The notes: generated from the sequence alone by a model not told the origin. A stretch of 64,000 nt of DNA from Thiohalocapsa sp. PB-PSB1 (GCA_016745215.1 CP050890.1:3720001-3784000); one strand, 5' to 3'. Positions 37,117-46,289 are shown, counted from the first letter of the stretch. Numbers and translations: made by a program.

Positions 37117-37902
37117 ATGGCACACATCTTTATCAGCCATTCAAGCCGAGACCGCGAATTCGTGGTCGACCAGCTCAAACCAGCGCTTGAGGCCCATGAC
37201 TTTACCGCCTGGTGTTCGTCGACGGATCTGAAAAGCGCCGCGAATTGGGAACAACAGATTCGCGCGGCCTTGGCAAGTTCGGACTGGTTCATTGTTGTAT
37301 TGTCACCGGATGCACAGCGCTCGGAATGGGTGCAGGCCGAGACGCACTGGGCATTGGAAAATCTGAGCGGTCGCGTAATTCCGGTCATGGTACGCAATTG
37401 CAGACCAATCGATCTGCATCTACGGTTGGGTACCTTACAGTTCGTCAATTTCCAGATCGATTTCCAGATGGCAATGCGCGAACTGTTGGCATTGCTCCAA
37501 ATACACCCGGATGACGCAATCATCCGGGGCGGACTCCTGACCGCAGCAGATGGATCGGAACCAACCACATTGGTGTTGCAGTCGCACCAGGTATCGCTGC
37601 TGATTCGCATCGTCCGCCCATCTGCTCCCGAATATCAGGATCACCTGCAGGTGCATAATTCCGCCACCATCGGCCGTTCCCCACAAGCGCACCTACAGAT
37701 AGACGATCGCTGCGTATCAAGGCGCCATGCCCGCATTGATGTTGTCACGGTAAATGAGGGTGCCTACGTAACGGTAATGGACCTGGGCAGCGCCAACGGC
37801 ACCTTTCTGAATGGTGAGCTCTTACAAACACCGCGGCGCATCGTAAAGGGCGATACCCTGGCGCTTGGTAACTGCGAATTGCAGATTCTGGACATCGCCT
37901 GA
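37117..37902 (+). CDS. TIR-FHA fusion protein next to VgrG
   Basis: 261 residues. TIR domain at about 1-125: HIFISHSSRDREFV is the first strand and box 1, AWCSSTDLKSAANWEQQI the BB-loop region, and SEWVQAE (69-75) carries Trp71 and Glu75, the Glu expected to be catalytic in NAD-cleaving TIRs. FHA domain at about 165-258: GR 186-187, SRRH 201-204 and SANGTFLNG 225-233 are all the phosphothreonine-binding residues. There is no signal peptide or membrane segment. It follows vgrG by 92 bp on the same strand. Possible roles are a T6SS effector, a regulator reading PpkA-made phosphothreonine, or a defence protein; none is shown by the sequence. Confidence 0.85.
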   Translation: MAHIFISHSSRDREFVVDQLKPALEAHDFTAWCSSTDLKSAANWEQQIRAALASSDWFIVVLSPDAQRSEWVQAETHWALENLSGRVIPVMVRNCRPIDLHLRLGTLQFVNFQIDFQMAMRELLALLQIHPDDAIIRGGLLTAADGSEPTTLVLQSHQVSLLIRIVRPSAPEYQDHLQVHNSATIGRSPQAHLQIDDRCVSRRHARIDVVTVNEGAYVTVMDLGSANGTFLNGELLQTPRRIVKGDTLALGNCELQILDIA

Positions 37903-38443
37903 TTCAACGGCTTCAAAAGGAAAGCGAGGGGTCTTCCGACAACTTCACTATGCAACATTTGCTTGACTGGCAGCTCTTCTCTGTGCATCCGGCGCCTCCG
38001 TGGATAATCTCCACTCATCTCCGGAGTAAGCTCGATTTACCGCAGAGACGCAGAGGACGCACTCACACCTAGCACATCTACTTGGTGGCGGTTCATGAAT
38101 AACCTATACAACGCTATCCAGACATCGGCGGAGTGCAATCGGGGTCGGGGTCGCTATCGGAATCGGAATCGAGAGAGAAGATACCGACGCCGATGCCGAC
38201 GTTGATAGCGATACCGACGCCGATAGCGGTACCGAATGAGTCGGCAGGCGACACCCAAGCCAAAAACCTGTTTGGCTTGTTTCTGCACCATCACCTACTC
38301 TGCATCTTGGCGGTGAATCTCAACCTTACCGATACTCCGACCACCTTGCCCGGCCGCCTCGTGCCAAGGGTACAACGGAGGTACGACAATCACCCCAGCA
38401 GACAATAGGGATTGGATAGGCTTATGATTAAGGGCACACTGTC
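37903..38443. other. Gap holding a dispersed repeat
   Basis: No gene is supported. It contains CGCAGAGACGCAGAGGACGC at 38041-38060 and the shortest copy of the four-helix-bundle repeat (38084-38294). The remainder up to the GTG at 38444 is unremarkable. Confidence 0.5.
38084..38294. repeat. Dispersed four-helix-bundle (IVP) repeat, copy 1, internally deleted
   Basis: It shares its left end (GCGGTTCATGAATAACCTAT) and right end (CCAAAAACCTGTTTGGCTTG) with 54067-54290 and 60812-61338, but the central ORF is lost. What remains in the middle is the microsatellite-like stretch of GATACCGACGCCGAT units that codes the acidic tail in copy 3. Confidence 0.8.
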
Positions 38444-39715
38444 GTGCTCGAGGAGTCTTGCACCTTGCCGATCATCGAATCGATTGTCTCCCAACATGCC
38501 GAGGAAGCCGCGTTTTTATGGCTGTTGCGAGATGCCGCAATCGCCGCACCGCATTATTCGCTGCCTGATCTAGCAGACCTTGATGAGCGGGTAGAGGCTC
38601 ATATCGACGGACTGCGCGTTGCCCGGGATGCCGGTTGGGCATCCTGTGCCGAAGGCCTGCAGCAACAGGAAAGCGGGGAGGTCTTTGCTGCCGCGGTCAT
38701 TGCCCTGGAGGGCAATCAATCGCGGCGTCTGCAACAGGTCTATGCGACCGTGGCATCGGCCCCGGAGACCCTGCGCGGCTTGATCTCGGGGATTGGATGG
38801 ATCGATCCACAGCGGCTCAAGGGCAAGATCGCCGCCTTGCTCGAGTCGGACACAGCCCTGTGGCGGCGGGTTGGTATTGCCGCCTGCGCGGTTCATCGGG
38901 TCGACTGTGGCGAACACCTGTCCAAGGCCATCGAAGACCCCGACGTCGGCCTCAGCAGCCGCGCATTGCGTGCGGCGGGAGAGACGGGACGCCGAGATCT
39001 GCTGCCTGCCCTGCGGCGCCAAATGCAACGCGATGATCCGCAATGCACCTTTTGGGCAGCCTGGTCCGCCGTGTTGCTCGGCGATCGCGATCGGGCAGTA
39101 GCCGCGCTGAAGCAGATCGCAATGACCGAGCATCCCTTGTCGACCCGCGCAATCCAACTCCTGCTGCGCATACTCGATGCCGACGCCTCTACCGCTTGGC
39201 TGCGCTCCTTATCGACAACGTCCAACCGCCGACGCGATCTGATCATCGGTTGCGGTACCCGCGGCGACCCTGCCTATGTCCCATGGCTGATTCAGCGGAT
39301 GGCCGAGGCACCCGAGGATGCACGCATCGCAGCAGAAGCGTTCACCATGATCACCGGCCTGGATCTTGCGTACCAGGATCTGGACGGGGATCAACCGGAC
39401 GCTTTCCATGCCGGTCCCACCGAATCCGCGGCGGATCAGGACGTCAGCATGGACCCGGACGAGGATCTACCCTGGCCGGATGCGACGCGCATACAAGCCT
39501 GGTGGGAAGCCAATAGGGTGCAGTTCAGTTCCGGCACCCGCTATCTGGCCGGCCAACCGATCACGGCATCCAACTGCGCGGGCTTATTGACCACGGGAAT
39601 GCAGCGGCAACGGATCGCCGCTGCGCTGGAGCTTGCATTGATACAAGCCGATGCGCCGTTGTTCGAAACGCGGGCGCCCGGTCGCAGGCAACAGGCATTG
39701 CTGGCATCCCAATGA
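38444..39715 (+). CDS. TIGR02270-like helical-repeat protein
   Basis: 423 residues from GTG 38444 (a TTG at 38465 is an alternative). The protein is Leu/Ala-rich and made of helix pairs of the HEAT type (GRRDLLPALRRQMQRDDPQC, then FWAAWSAVLLGD). It ends with the TIGR02270 signature: ITGLDLAYQDL, an acidic linker, LPWPDATRIQAWWEANRVQF and GTRYLAGQPI. Function of the family is not established. Its position soon after vgrG and TIR-FHA suggests a link with T6SS cargo, either as partner or immunity; this is inference. Confidence 0.65.
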   Translation: MLEESCTLPIIESIVSQHAEEAAFLWLLRDAAIAAPHYSLPDLADLDERVEAHIDGLRVARDAGWASCAEGLQQQESGEVFAAAVIALEGNQSRRLQQVYATVASAPETLRGLISGIGWIDPQRLKGKIAALLESDTALWRRVGIAACAVHRVDCGEHLSKAIEDPDVGLSSRALRAAGETGRRDLLPALRRQMQRDDPQCTFWAAWSAVLLGDRDRAVAALKQIAMTEHPLSTRAIQLLLRILDADASTAWLRSLSTTSNRRRDLIIGCGTRGDPAYVPWLIQRMAEAPEDARIAAEAFTMITGLDLAYQDLDGDQPDAFHAGPTESAADQDVSMDPDEDLPWPDATRIQAWWEANRVQFSSGTRYLAGQPITASNCAGLLTTGMQRQRIAAALELALIQADAPLFETRAPGRRQQALLASQ

Positions 39716-40141
39716 CGAAGCAGTTCTCGAATCGGGATGATATGCTGCATTCTGGGCCATTTGTTAGCGGGGACAGCGAACGATGGCTTGGGAGTGGGGA
39801 GATGCTCATGCTGGGGCGAGCCTGGTAGAGCGTCATTTCTTGACATGTTCGCGCAATTGCGCTCAGAATTCCAAGAATGCTATTTATTCGACTTCGTTAG
39901 ATTGATACTAGTTGTAACTTTCTGATATTAATATGCTATCCGCCTCAATGGAAAAAGTGGAAAAAGGGGCCTGGCTCAATTAATTCGAAGAAAACCCAAA
40001 CAATCGCCCAACTTACGCCCTGAGTTGGTCTGTCAAGTTTTTCAGCAAAAATGATCCACCGGGTATCAACCGGATACCCACAAGTTATCCACCGACCGAA
40101 ACCGCAGGCCGTTGTCGTTGCCGCGTCCCTGGCGAAGTCGT
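39716..40141. other. Gap before the IS110 element
   Basis: No gene is seen. AAAAGGGGCCTGGCTCAATT at 39960-39979 resembles REP remnants linked to RAYTs (a related GGGTCAGGCTCAATAAAG is at 10750-10767). A perfect inverted repeat GGGTATC-aaccg-GATACCC lies at about 40060-40078. Confidence 0.4.
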
Positions 40142-41321
40142 TCAGGCAGCCTTCGACGGCGGCTGGGCGATGCGCTGAAGCAGCGGTGAGCCGCGTTGCT
40201 GCAACGCCTTCAGATAGGCCACCTCGTCATAGGGCTTGTGCTCCTGCCAGCAGCGATAGAGGATGCGCAGCCACTTGAACGCCAGCGCCCGGACGGCAGC
40301 GTGGTGCGCCTTGCCGCGCTCGCGCTGCTCGGTGTAGCAAGCCGCCGCCCACAGTGAATAGCGCCGCGACATCCCGGCCCATTCCACCATGCCCTGGCGC
40401 AGGAACTTCGGACAGGCCCAGCGCCAATGCACCCAGGTGGATTTGCCGCTGCGCTCGGTCACTGGGGCGATGCCCAGATACATCTGCAACGCTGCTGCCG
40501 AGTCGAAGCGCTCGCGCTGCGTACCGAGGGCGCACAGCAGCCGCGGGGCGAAGGTTGGCCCCGCACCCGGCAGGCTTGAGCAGATGAACGCATCCGGGTG
40601 GCTCTTGAACACCCGGGCGATGGTCTCGTCGAATTCCTCGATCCCGACCAAGAGCGCGCGAAGCGCTGCGACCAGCGCCTTGGTCGTCAGCATCGATGGC
40701 AGCACGACACCTGCGTCGGCGGTCAGTGCCATGCCCTCCTTCAGCAGCGCGATGCGCTTGGCGATCAGCTCATCAGCGCGCACCCCGTGGTGGTGGAAGA
40801 ACGCCACCAGCGTCGTCTCGCCGTGCCCCAACCAAGCGTCGACGGCCCTCCACAAGCGCTTGGAGATGCCGCGTACATGCATCCTCCGACACCCACGCGG
40901 TAAGCTTCTCGGGATGCTGAAGCAGGATGTCGAGCGCGAGTGCCGCATCGCTGGGATCATCTTTCGCACCGCTGCTGGCAAACGCGCGGCGCAGCCCGGC
41001 GAGCAGGTGCGGATTGACCGGGTACAGCACCAGGTGCTCAGACTTCGACAGCGCATTGATCAACGGCCAGCGGCGCTGCTCCAGACAGACCGCCACCGGC
41101 CGGTTGTCGAAGCGCCGACGCAACTCGTTGGCCCAGTCGTCGATCGCCTCGGGCTTTTGCTCTAGGACGCGAAACCCCCGCTTGGTGGGGCTTGCCGCCT
41201 GAAGACAGATGGCGTGCTTGCGGTCCGCCCAGTCGATACCGACGGCCGCCGCGAATCCTTCCAGTACCTCTGCACTCAATGATCTGCAGCTCGCCCGTGT
41301 TAACATCACAATCAAGGTCAC
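40142..41321 (-). pseudogene. IS110-family transposase with frameshift and deletion
   Basis: The first part (from about 41321) has AAVGIDWADRKHAICLQAAS, the DEDD-domain start, and RHLQALVEGRRRLVGARR. About 40 residues of the consensus are then missing and the frame changes to LVAFFHHHGVRADELIAKRI. The transposase_20 domain SSLPGAGPTFAPRLLCALG and WACPKFLRQGMVEWAGMSRR complete the C-terminal half. IS110 enzymes use a bridge RNA coded beside the gene. This copy should be inactive. Confidence 0.85.
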
Positions 41322-41599
41322 GCACCAAAACTGCGGCTGTCGAATGCGTTCCTCGAAGGCACTATAGAAAGTCGTTGTGACATCGACCCCTGAGGATTCG
41401 TTCTGGAACGCTGGACACCTCCGGGCTCGAAGGGAAGTTAGAAAGCGTCGAACGCGTCGGCTCGGCTATTCATAGCCCGAGGGCGTGTGCCTACTCTGTA
41501 CCGTAGCAGTACAGGGCGGAACCCGTTGGCCAGCGCTTCGGAAACCGAGTTATCCACAGCGCCGACTGCTACTGAATACATACAGACCACTATCGGTTT
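41322..41599. other. Non-coding flank of IS110, possible bridge-RNA region
   Basis: In the IS110 subgroup the bridge RNA lies upstream of the transposase start, which is here. The stretch has several short inverted repeats (for example GGCTCGG/CATAGCCCGAG around 41460-41482), but loops matching a target cannot be assigned by eye. A TTATCCACA (DnaA-box-like) sits at 41550-41558. Confidence 0.3.
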
Positions 41600-42431
41600 A
41601 GAGCTACTATATAGGCTCGGCCCGCCTTGACGTTATCGCGCCGAGCAAAGCTCGGCGCCTCTTGCCGGGTGAAAGTCTCGGTCGGGTAAGGGCTAGCCAC
41701 CCACCCGTATCGAGTGTTGGTCCTGCTGCGGAGCTTTGTGCCTCGCGAACAAAGTGAATTGCAGGGCAAGCGTACACAGAGAATCCTGTAGGCCGTAGGG
41801 GAGATCGCGCTCCCTGAAGTGCGCCTGTTTGGATCAGGGCAGCTTCGAGAAAGCAAAGTAAGCGGATGACGACAGTGTTAACGTCCTGGAAGTCAACATG
41901 AAGCACGCGCTACCTGGCAAGTGTGTGGATGTCCGCCGGAGTCATCAGGCTTATGTATGCAGGAAGAGAGGCGTCAGAGAACTCGGGAAGTCCCGAAGGC
42001 TCCTGTTTGATGCAAAACCATGAAACCGACAGCGTTGGGACACGAACGGGTGAAGAGCCCAGTTGTTCACAGGCTGGCGGCGTGGGCGCGGGTGGAATGG
42101 TCAAACAGGGAGCGTGCAGGCAGGTGGGAGACCGCCGTATGCCAACGGGGTGTCTTATCGGGCATCGTAGTCGGAGGTCGGGAAAGCCGGCCACATGGCG
42201 TAAGGATCCGAGGGAAGCACGCAGCTCGCAAAGGAAACTCGTGCCGGACATGCAGGGGTATACAAGAGCAAACCTCACTGCGGGGACTAAACAACTGGAC
42301 CGTGGAATGGGCAACTGTGACGGTCCGCTTGATAAGTTAGTGCAACCGAGGAACCGGATGCGAGAAAACCGCACGCCCGGGTCTGTGGCGGGGGCTCCGG
42401 GTAACCGGAGTCCCTACGCCGGATATTTTTA
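41600..42431 (+). ncRNA. ORF-less group II intron (5' end approximate)
   Basis: The 5' part has GCCGGGTGAAAGTCTCGGTC and GGGTAAGGGCTAGCCACC, as in domain I of bacterial group II introns. Near the 3' end domain V is seen at about 42351-42386 (AACCGGATGCG, a GAAAA-type loop, CCGCACGCCCGGGTCTGTG), then domain VI (GGGGGCTCCGG-gtaa-CCGGAGTCCC) and an AT end at about 42427. No reverse transcriptase is coded inside. The intron ends 20 bp before the start region of a toxin-antitoxin operon. The exact 5' splice site (GUGYG) was not found. Confidence 0.7.
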
Positions 42432-42449
42432 AAAGATGAGAGGTGTCTG

Positions 42450-42656
42450 ATGAGTAGTAAAGATGTGCTGGAGCAAGCACTGAAACTTAAACCCGACGAA
42501 AGATTCATGGTAATCGAAGGGATAATAAAAAGCCTTGATGAGCCCGATAGCTCACTAGACACCCTATGGGCAGACGAGGCAGAAAAGCGACTCAAAGCCT
42601 ATCGTGCAGGTAATCTTGAAGGAATACCCATGGAAGAAATTTTCAAGGAAGAATAA
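42450..42656 (+). CDS. Addiction-module antitoxin (TIGR02574-like)
   Basis: 68 residues. ALKLKPDERFMVIEGIIKSL followed by LWADEAEKRLKAYRAG is typical of the small antitoxins paired with RelE/ParE toxins. Its start region (GAGAGGTGTCTG ATG) has GAGAGG. The stop overlaps the toxin ATG by 1 bp. Confidence 0.85.
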   Translation: MSSKDVLEQALKLKPDERFMVIEGIIKSLDEPDSSLDTLWADEAEKRLKAYRAGNLEGIPMEEIFKEE

Positions 42657-42952
42657 TGAGGGTAGTATTTTCAAGGCTCGCGAAACAAGAACTTGATGAT
42701 GCAACCCACTATTATGAGATTGAATTGCAAGGGCTTGGAAAGCGGTTCCGTCAAGAAGTCAGAAAGGCCGCAAAAAGGATAGCAGAATACCCTAAAGCAT
42801 GGTCTGTAGAACGAGGCGAAATTCGTAAATGCCTTCTTCACAAATTTCCGTATAAACTGCTGTATTCTATTGAAGAAGATCATATTTTCGTCATTGCTGT
42901 TGCGCACCAACACAGAAGGCCAGATTATTGGACTGAAAGAGATAAAACTTGA
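42656..42952 (+). CDS. RelE/ParE-superfamily toxin
   Basis: 98 residues. VVFSRLAKQELDDATHYYEI, then IRKCLLHKFPYKLLYSIEED and VIAVAHQHRRPDYW, are the conserved elements of the plasmid-stabilisation (ParE-like) toxin family, whose members act on gyrase or mRNA. It is translationally coupled to the antitoxin. The AT-rich pair is unlike its neighbours, in keeping with transfer. Confidence 0.9.
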   Translation: MRVVFSRLAKQELDDATHYYEIELQGLGKRFRQEVRKAAKRIAEYPKAWSVERGEIRKCLLHKFPYKLLYSIEEDHIFVIAVAHQHRRPDYWTERDKT

Positions 42953-43060
42953 GAGTGCCGAGTTTCTTCTATTAAAATCAAAAGGGCAAGAGTCATCCTG
43001 GAATCGCTTCCAAACCAACTGTCGGCGCGATCGAAACGCGCCGTTAAGGCCGAGTCAGGG

Positions 43061-43460
43061 CTAAGCGGCGGCGCCAAGTAGCTTAGATCGATCCGGATCG
43101 AGCCTTTCGATGATGAATTTCGCCAGAATAGACCTCTGGCTCCAATCCAGGAGAAATTCCGGTAGGCTGTGGCGTAACGCCAGGGTGACCACGCGTTCGG
43201 ATGGTGCCAGACCAGGGCGGATTGTGCGCAACCAGGAGGCATAAGGATTGCCAAACCAGCCGCGGATGGCATGTTGCCAGATACTGAGCCAACCCTTGGG
43301 CAATGCATCCAGCTTGGACGAAGACATGGTAGGCATGCAGCTTGCGCTTCACGGCTTGACGGTAAGCCGCCGTTTCTCGGTGCAGGTATTGGTCGCCATT
43401 ACGCCGTTTCAGCGGCTTCATCGCCTTCATCCAGAAATGGTAGTGGAATGTCCCAGGCAA
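43061..43460 (-). pseudogene. DDE transposase, C-terminal remnant with frameshift
   Basis: The first frame has YHFWMKAMKPLKRRNGDQYL and YRQAVKRKLHAYHVFVQAGC; after a shift the second has SWLRTIRPGLAPSERVVTLA and LRHSLPEFLLDW..., matching the C-terminal third of a common proteobacterial transposase. The catalytic part is absent. No insertion-sequence ends were found. Confidence 0.7.
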
Positions 43461-43470
43461 AAAAAGGGCA

Positions 43471-43531
43471 AAAAAAGAACACCCACTTTGCTTGACTCAG
43501 TGGATGTTTTCCAAAGTGGGCGTTCTTTTTT
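43471..43531. terminator. Strong inverted repeat, bidirectional terminator-like
   Basis: AAAAAAGAACACCCACTTTG (43471-43490) pairs with CAAAGTGGGCGTTCTTTTTT (43512-43531) with one mismatch, leaving a 21-base loop. A- and T-runs on the two sides make it a terminator for either strand. It separates transposon debris from the aldehyde dehydrogenase region. Confidence 0.65.
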
Positions 43532-43562
43532 AGTTCCAATCCCAATCAGTTCCAATCAAGCA

Positions 43563-43792
43563 GCGCTGGGCGGGTTGCACGCTGGGGTATCTTCAGTTAA
43601 TTTGTCGGCAAGACAGTGGCCTACAGCTTTTCTTCCAGGAAATGCGCGCTCGCGCCCGATCCGCTGGCATCGTCCGCCGGGTCGCCCTAAGCGGGCTCCT
43701 ACGCCGACTGGCTCCCACGGCTGATCAAGGTCCGCTTGCGAGCGAGGCGCCTTGGCCCCTCTGCGTCTCTGCGGAGAATCCTTTCATTATTC
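43563..43792. repeat. Dispersed repeat of about 220 bp, copy B
   Basis: This is the diverged partner of 18236-18462, in the same orientation. It keeps CTGGGGTATCTTC, a REP-like GTCGCCCTAAGCGGGCTCCT and CCTCTGCGTCTCTGCGG. It lies between the terminator and the aldehyde dehydrogenase gene, whose promoter may be just after it. Confidence 0.7.
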
Positions 43793-43956
43793 GCAGGCAA
43801 AACCCGTCCTAGCAGTATATAAGATACTGTTTTTACATAAAAAACTTTGTCAATTCAGTGGGCGCCAGGTCTCGTCGCGATGAAACCTCTGCTCATTGCC
43901 GATTCGATCGGTCGCCTTTGTGCAGCACGGCGCCTAAATACCATGGAGCATCAAGC

Positions 43957-45321
43957 ATGACCATCATGAGCATCAATCCGGCCGACGGTTCGCCGCTGCA
44001 GCGCTTCGAACCAATGCAACCCGAAGCCCTGGCCGAATGTTTGGATCAAGCTGGCCGGGCAGCGGCAGCTTGGGGTCGTCAGCCGCTGGCCGCACGCACT
44101 GACTTGCTGCTGCGTTTGGCCGCATTGCTGCGCCAGCGTCGCCAGCAGCTGGCAACGTTGATGACCCGCGAGATGGGAAAACTGATCGGCGAGGCCGAAG
44201 CGGAGATCGATAAGTGTGCGCTGGCCTGCGAGCACTATGCAGAACAAGCAGGCGCTTATTTACAGGATGAAATCATCGCATCCGATGCCAGCCGCAGCCT
44301 GGTTGCCTGCCAGCCATTAGGCGCAATATTAGCGGTGATGCCATGGAATTTTCCGTTTTGGCAGTTATTTCGCTGCGCGGCACCGGCGCTTGCGGCCGGC
44401 AATTCGGTATTGCTCAAGCATGCCTCCAACGTGCCTGGATGCGCGCTCGCCATTGCCGCATTGTTCCGCGATGCGCAAGCGCCGGAAGGTCTGTTTTCGA
44501 CGTTGTTGATCGAGACGGATGCGGTGGCCGAAGTCATTGCGCATCCGGCGGTGCGCGCAGTCAGCCTGACCGGCAGCGATGCGGCCGGGCGAAAGGTAGC
44601 GGCGATCGCCGGATCGCATTTGAAAAAAACCGTGCTGGAACTCGGTGGCTCCGATGCGTTTGTCGTTCTCGAGGATGCAGACCTGGATCTGGCCGCCGAG
44701 ACGGCAGTGAAAGCGCGCTTCATCAATGCCGGGCAGAGCTGCATCGCGGCCAAACGGTTCATCGTCGTGGAATCGGTGTTGACGGATTTTCTGCATCGAT
44801 TGCGGACCGGAATCGAGGCGTTGCGCCCGGGTGATCCTCTGCTGCGCGAAACCAGTCTGGCGCCGATGGCCCGCGCCGATCTGCGCGATGAATTGCATGC
44901 CCAGGTACAGGCGAGCATCAAAGCCGGGGCCGTACCGTTGATCGGTGGCCAAGTCGTGGATGGACCGGGATTCTTCTATTCGGCCACACTGCTCGATCGA
45001 GTTGTTCCGGGCATGCCGGCCTATGATGACGAGCTGTTCGGTCCGGTCGCCGTCGTCATCCGTGCCGCTGATGAAAACGACGCATTGCGCATCGCCAACG
45101 ATACCCGTTTCGGCCTTGGAGGCAGTGTTTGGAGCCATGATCAGGCGCGCGGCGAACAGTTCGCTCGGCGCATGAGTTGTGGCTGTGCCTTTGTCAATGG
45201 CATGGTCAAAAGTGACCCGAGGTTACCCTTCGGCGGTATTGGCGACTCCGGCTATGGTCGCGAACTGTCTCGATTGGGTATTCGCGAATTCGTCAATCAG
45301 CAGACCCTATGGTTACGCTGA
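43957..45321 (+). CDS. NAD(P)-dependent aldehyde dehydrogenase, succinate-semialdehyde type
   Basis: 454 residues from ATG 43957 (GGAG 12 bases upstream). It has the aldehyde dehydrogenase signatures: MPWNFPFWQLFR cofactor-binding, VLELGGSDAFVVLEDADLDL with the general-base Glu, and NAGQSCIAAKRF with the catalytic Cys. The length and the GSD in place of GKS suggest the short succinate-semialdehyde dehydrogenase group (Sad/GabD-like), which oxidises succinate semialdehyde to succinate; substrate is inferred. A 99-bp extension upstream of the chosen start is open but lacks family similarity. Confidence 0.85.
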   Translation: MTIMSINPADGSPLQRFEPMQPEALAECLDQAGRAAAAWGRQPLAARTDLLLRLAALLRQRRQQLATLMTREMGKLIGEAEAEIDKCALACEHYAEQAGAYLQDEIIASDASRSLVACQPLGAILAVMPWNFPFWQLFRCAAPALAAGNSVLLKHASNVPGCALAIAALFRDAQAPEGLFSTLLIETDAVAEVIAHPAVRAVSLTGSDAAGRKVAAIAGSHLKKTVLELGGSDAFVVLEDADLDLAAETAVKARFINAGQSCIAAKRFIVVESVLTDFLHRLRTGIEALRPGDPLLRETSLAPMARADLRDELHAQVQASIKAGAVPLIGGQVVDGPGFFYSATLLDRVVPGMPAYDDELFGPVAVVIRAADENDALRIANDTRFGLGGSVWSHDQARGEQFARRMSCGCAFVNGMVKSDPRLPFGGIGDSGYGRELSRLGIREFVNQQTLWLR

Positions 45322-45355
45322 AGGAAGGCTTAGAAATAACTCACAGGAGAAATCT

Positions 45356-46144
45356 ATGCAGCCGATCGTTTCGACCGCATTTCAAGCACGTTATGTGTTA
45401 ATTTTCGCATTGACACTGATTGCCGCATCGGCGCCATGTGCCGATTTGCCCACGACCGTCGCCAAGATCAAGCCGAGTATCCTGGCTGTGGGTACTTACA
45501 TGGCGGTCCGCCAACAGCAAAAGCAGCCGGCGGGCACTGGTTTTGTCATCGGTGGAAACTATGCCGTGACCAATGCCCACGTCGTGCCGCGCGGCCTTGA
45601 CGAAGGCCGACGCGAAAGCCTGGCTGTGTATCTTCCGGCGCCGAAAAACCGCGTGTCCATGCGTCGGGCGAAGCTGGTGGCCAATGATCCAGAACACGAC
45701 CTGGCGGTGCTGCGCTTCGATGGGGGGGCATTGCCGTCAATGCGGCTGGGCAGCAGCAAGGATGTCCGCGAAGGCCAATCCGCGGCCTTCACCGGATATC
45801 CGATTCTAAATACGCTCGGACTGTATCCGGCAACCCATCGTGCGACCATCGCAGCGATCTCGCCGGTGGCAGTTCCGGTCGCCTCCGGTCGGCAACTGAC
45901 GCCGGATATGCTCAAGCGCCTCAGCGATCCATTCATGGTGTTTCAGCTCGATGCGGTCGCTTATCCAGGTAACAGTGGCAGCCCGCTGTACGCAATCGAG
46001 ACCGGGCGTGTCATCGGCGTCATCAACAGCGTTTATGTCAAAAAGACGAAAGAGTCCGCAATTTCGTCGCCCAGCGGCATCAGCTACGCAATTCCGGTCA
46101 AGCACGTGCGCGCCTTGCTGAAGAAGGCCAAGGTAAATCCTTAG
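45356..46144 (+). CDS. Exported trypsin-like serine protease
   Basis: 262 residues, ATG with GGAG eight bases upstream. A signal peptide ends about SAPCA. The catalytic triad is visible: His in AVTNAHVV, Asp in EHDLAVLRFD, Ser in PGNSGSPLYA. There is no PDZ domain, unlike DegP. It is likely periplasmic. It follows the dehydrogenase by 34 bp, so the two may be co-transcribed, though no functional link is apparent. Confidence 0.85.
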   Translation: MQPIVSTAFQARYVLIFALTLIAASAPCADLPTTVAKIKPSILAVGTYMAVRQQQKQPAGTGFVIGGNYAVTNAHVVPRGLDEGRRESLAVYLPAPKNRVSMRRAKLVANDPEHDLAVLRFDGGALPSMRLGSSKDVREGQSAAFTGYPILNTLGLYPATHRATIAAISPVAVPVASGRQLTPDMLKRLSDPFMVFQLDAVAYPGNSGSPLYAIETGRVIGVINSVYVKKTKESAISSPSGISYAIPVKHVRALLKKAKVNP

Positions 46145-46289
46145 ACTGTGTGTCGAAAAATTTAAATGGCAACTATTGAACATTGGGTGGATCAACCGAA
46201 CCTTTGCCTGAACGGTAGTTTATCTTCAACCGCGTTGTGGCCATCGGGCCGCAGCCCTACAGCCATCTAAAGGTTAGGAGCTATTCCTG

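Noticed and set aside
41550..41558. Replication origin (DnaA box TTATCCACA)
   Set aside because: A single perfect box and one near-match 1.5 kb away, with no dnaA/dnaN/gyrB context or AT-rich unwinding element.
41923..42432. 169-codon plus-strand frame
   Set aside because: Lies inside the group II intron structure, including domains V and VI.
43858..43956. N-terminal extension of the aldehyde dehydrogenase
   Set aside because: No family similarity and no ribosome site; ATG 43957 fits the family length.
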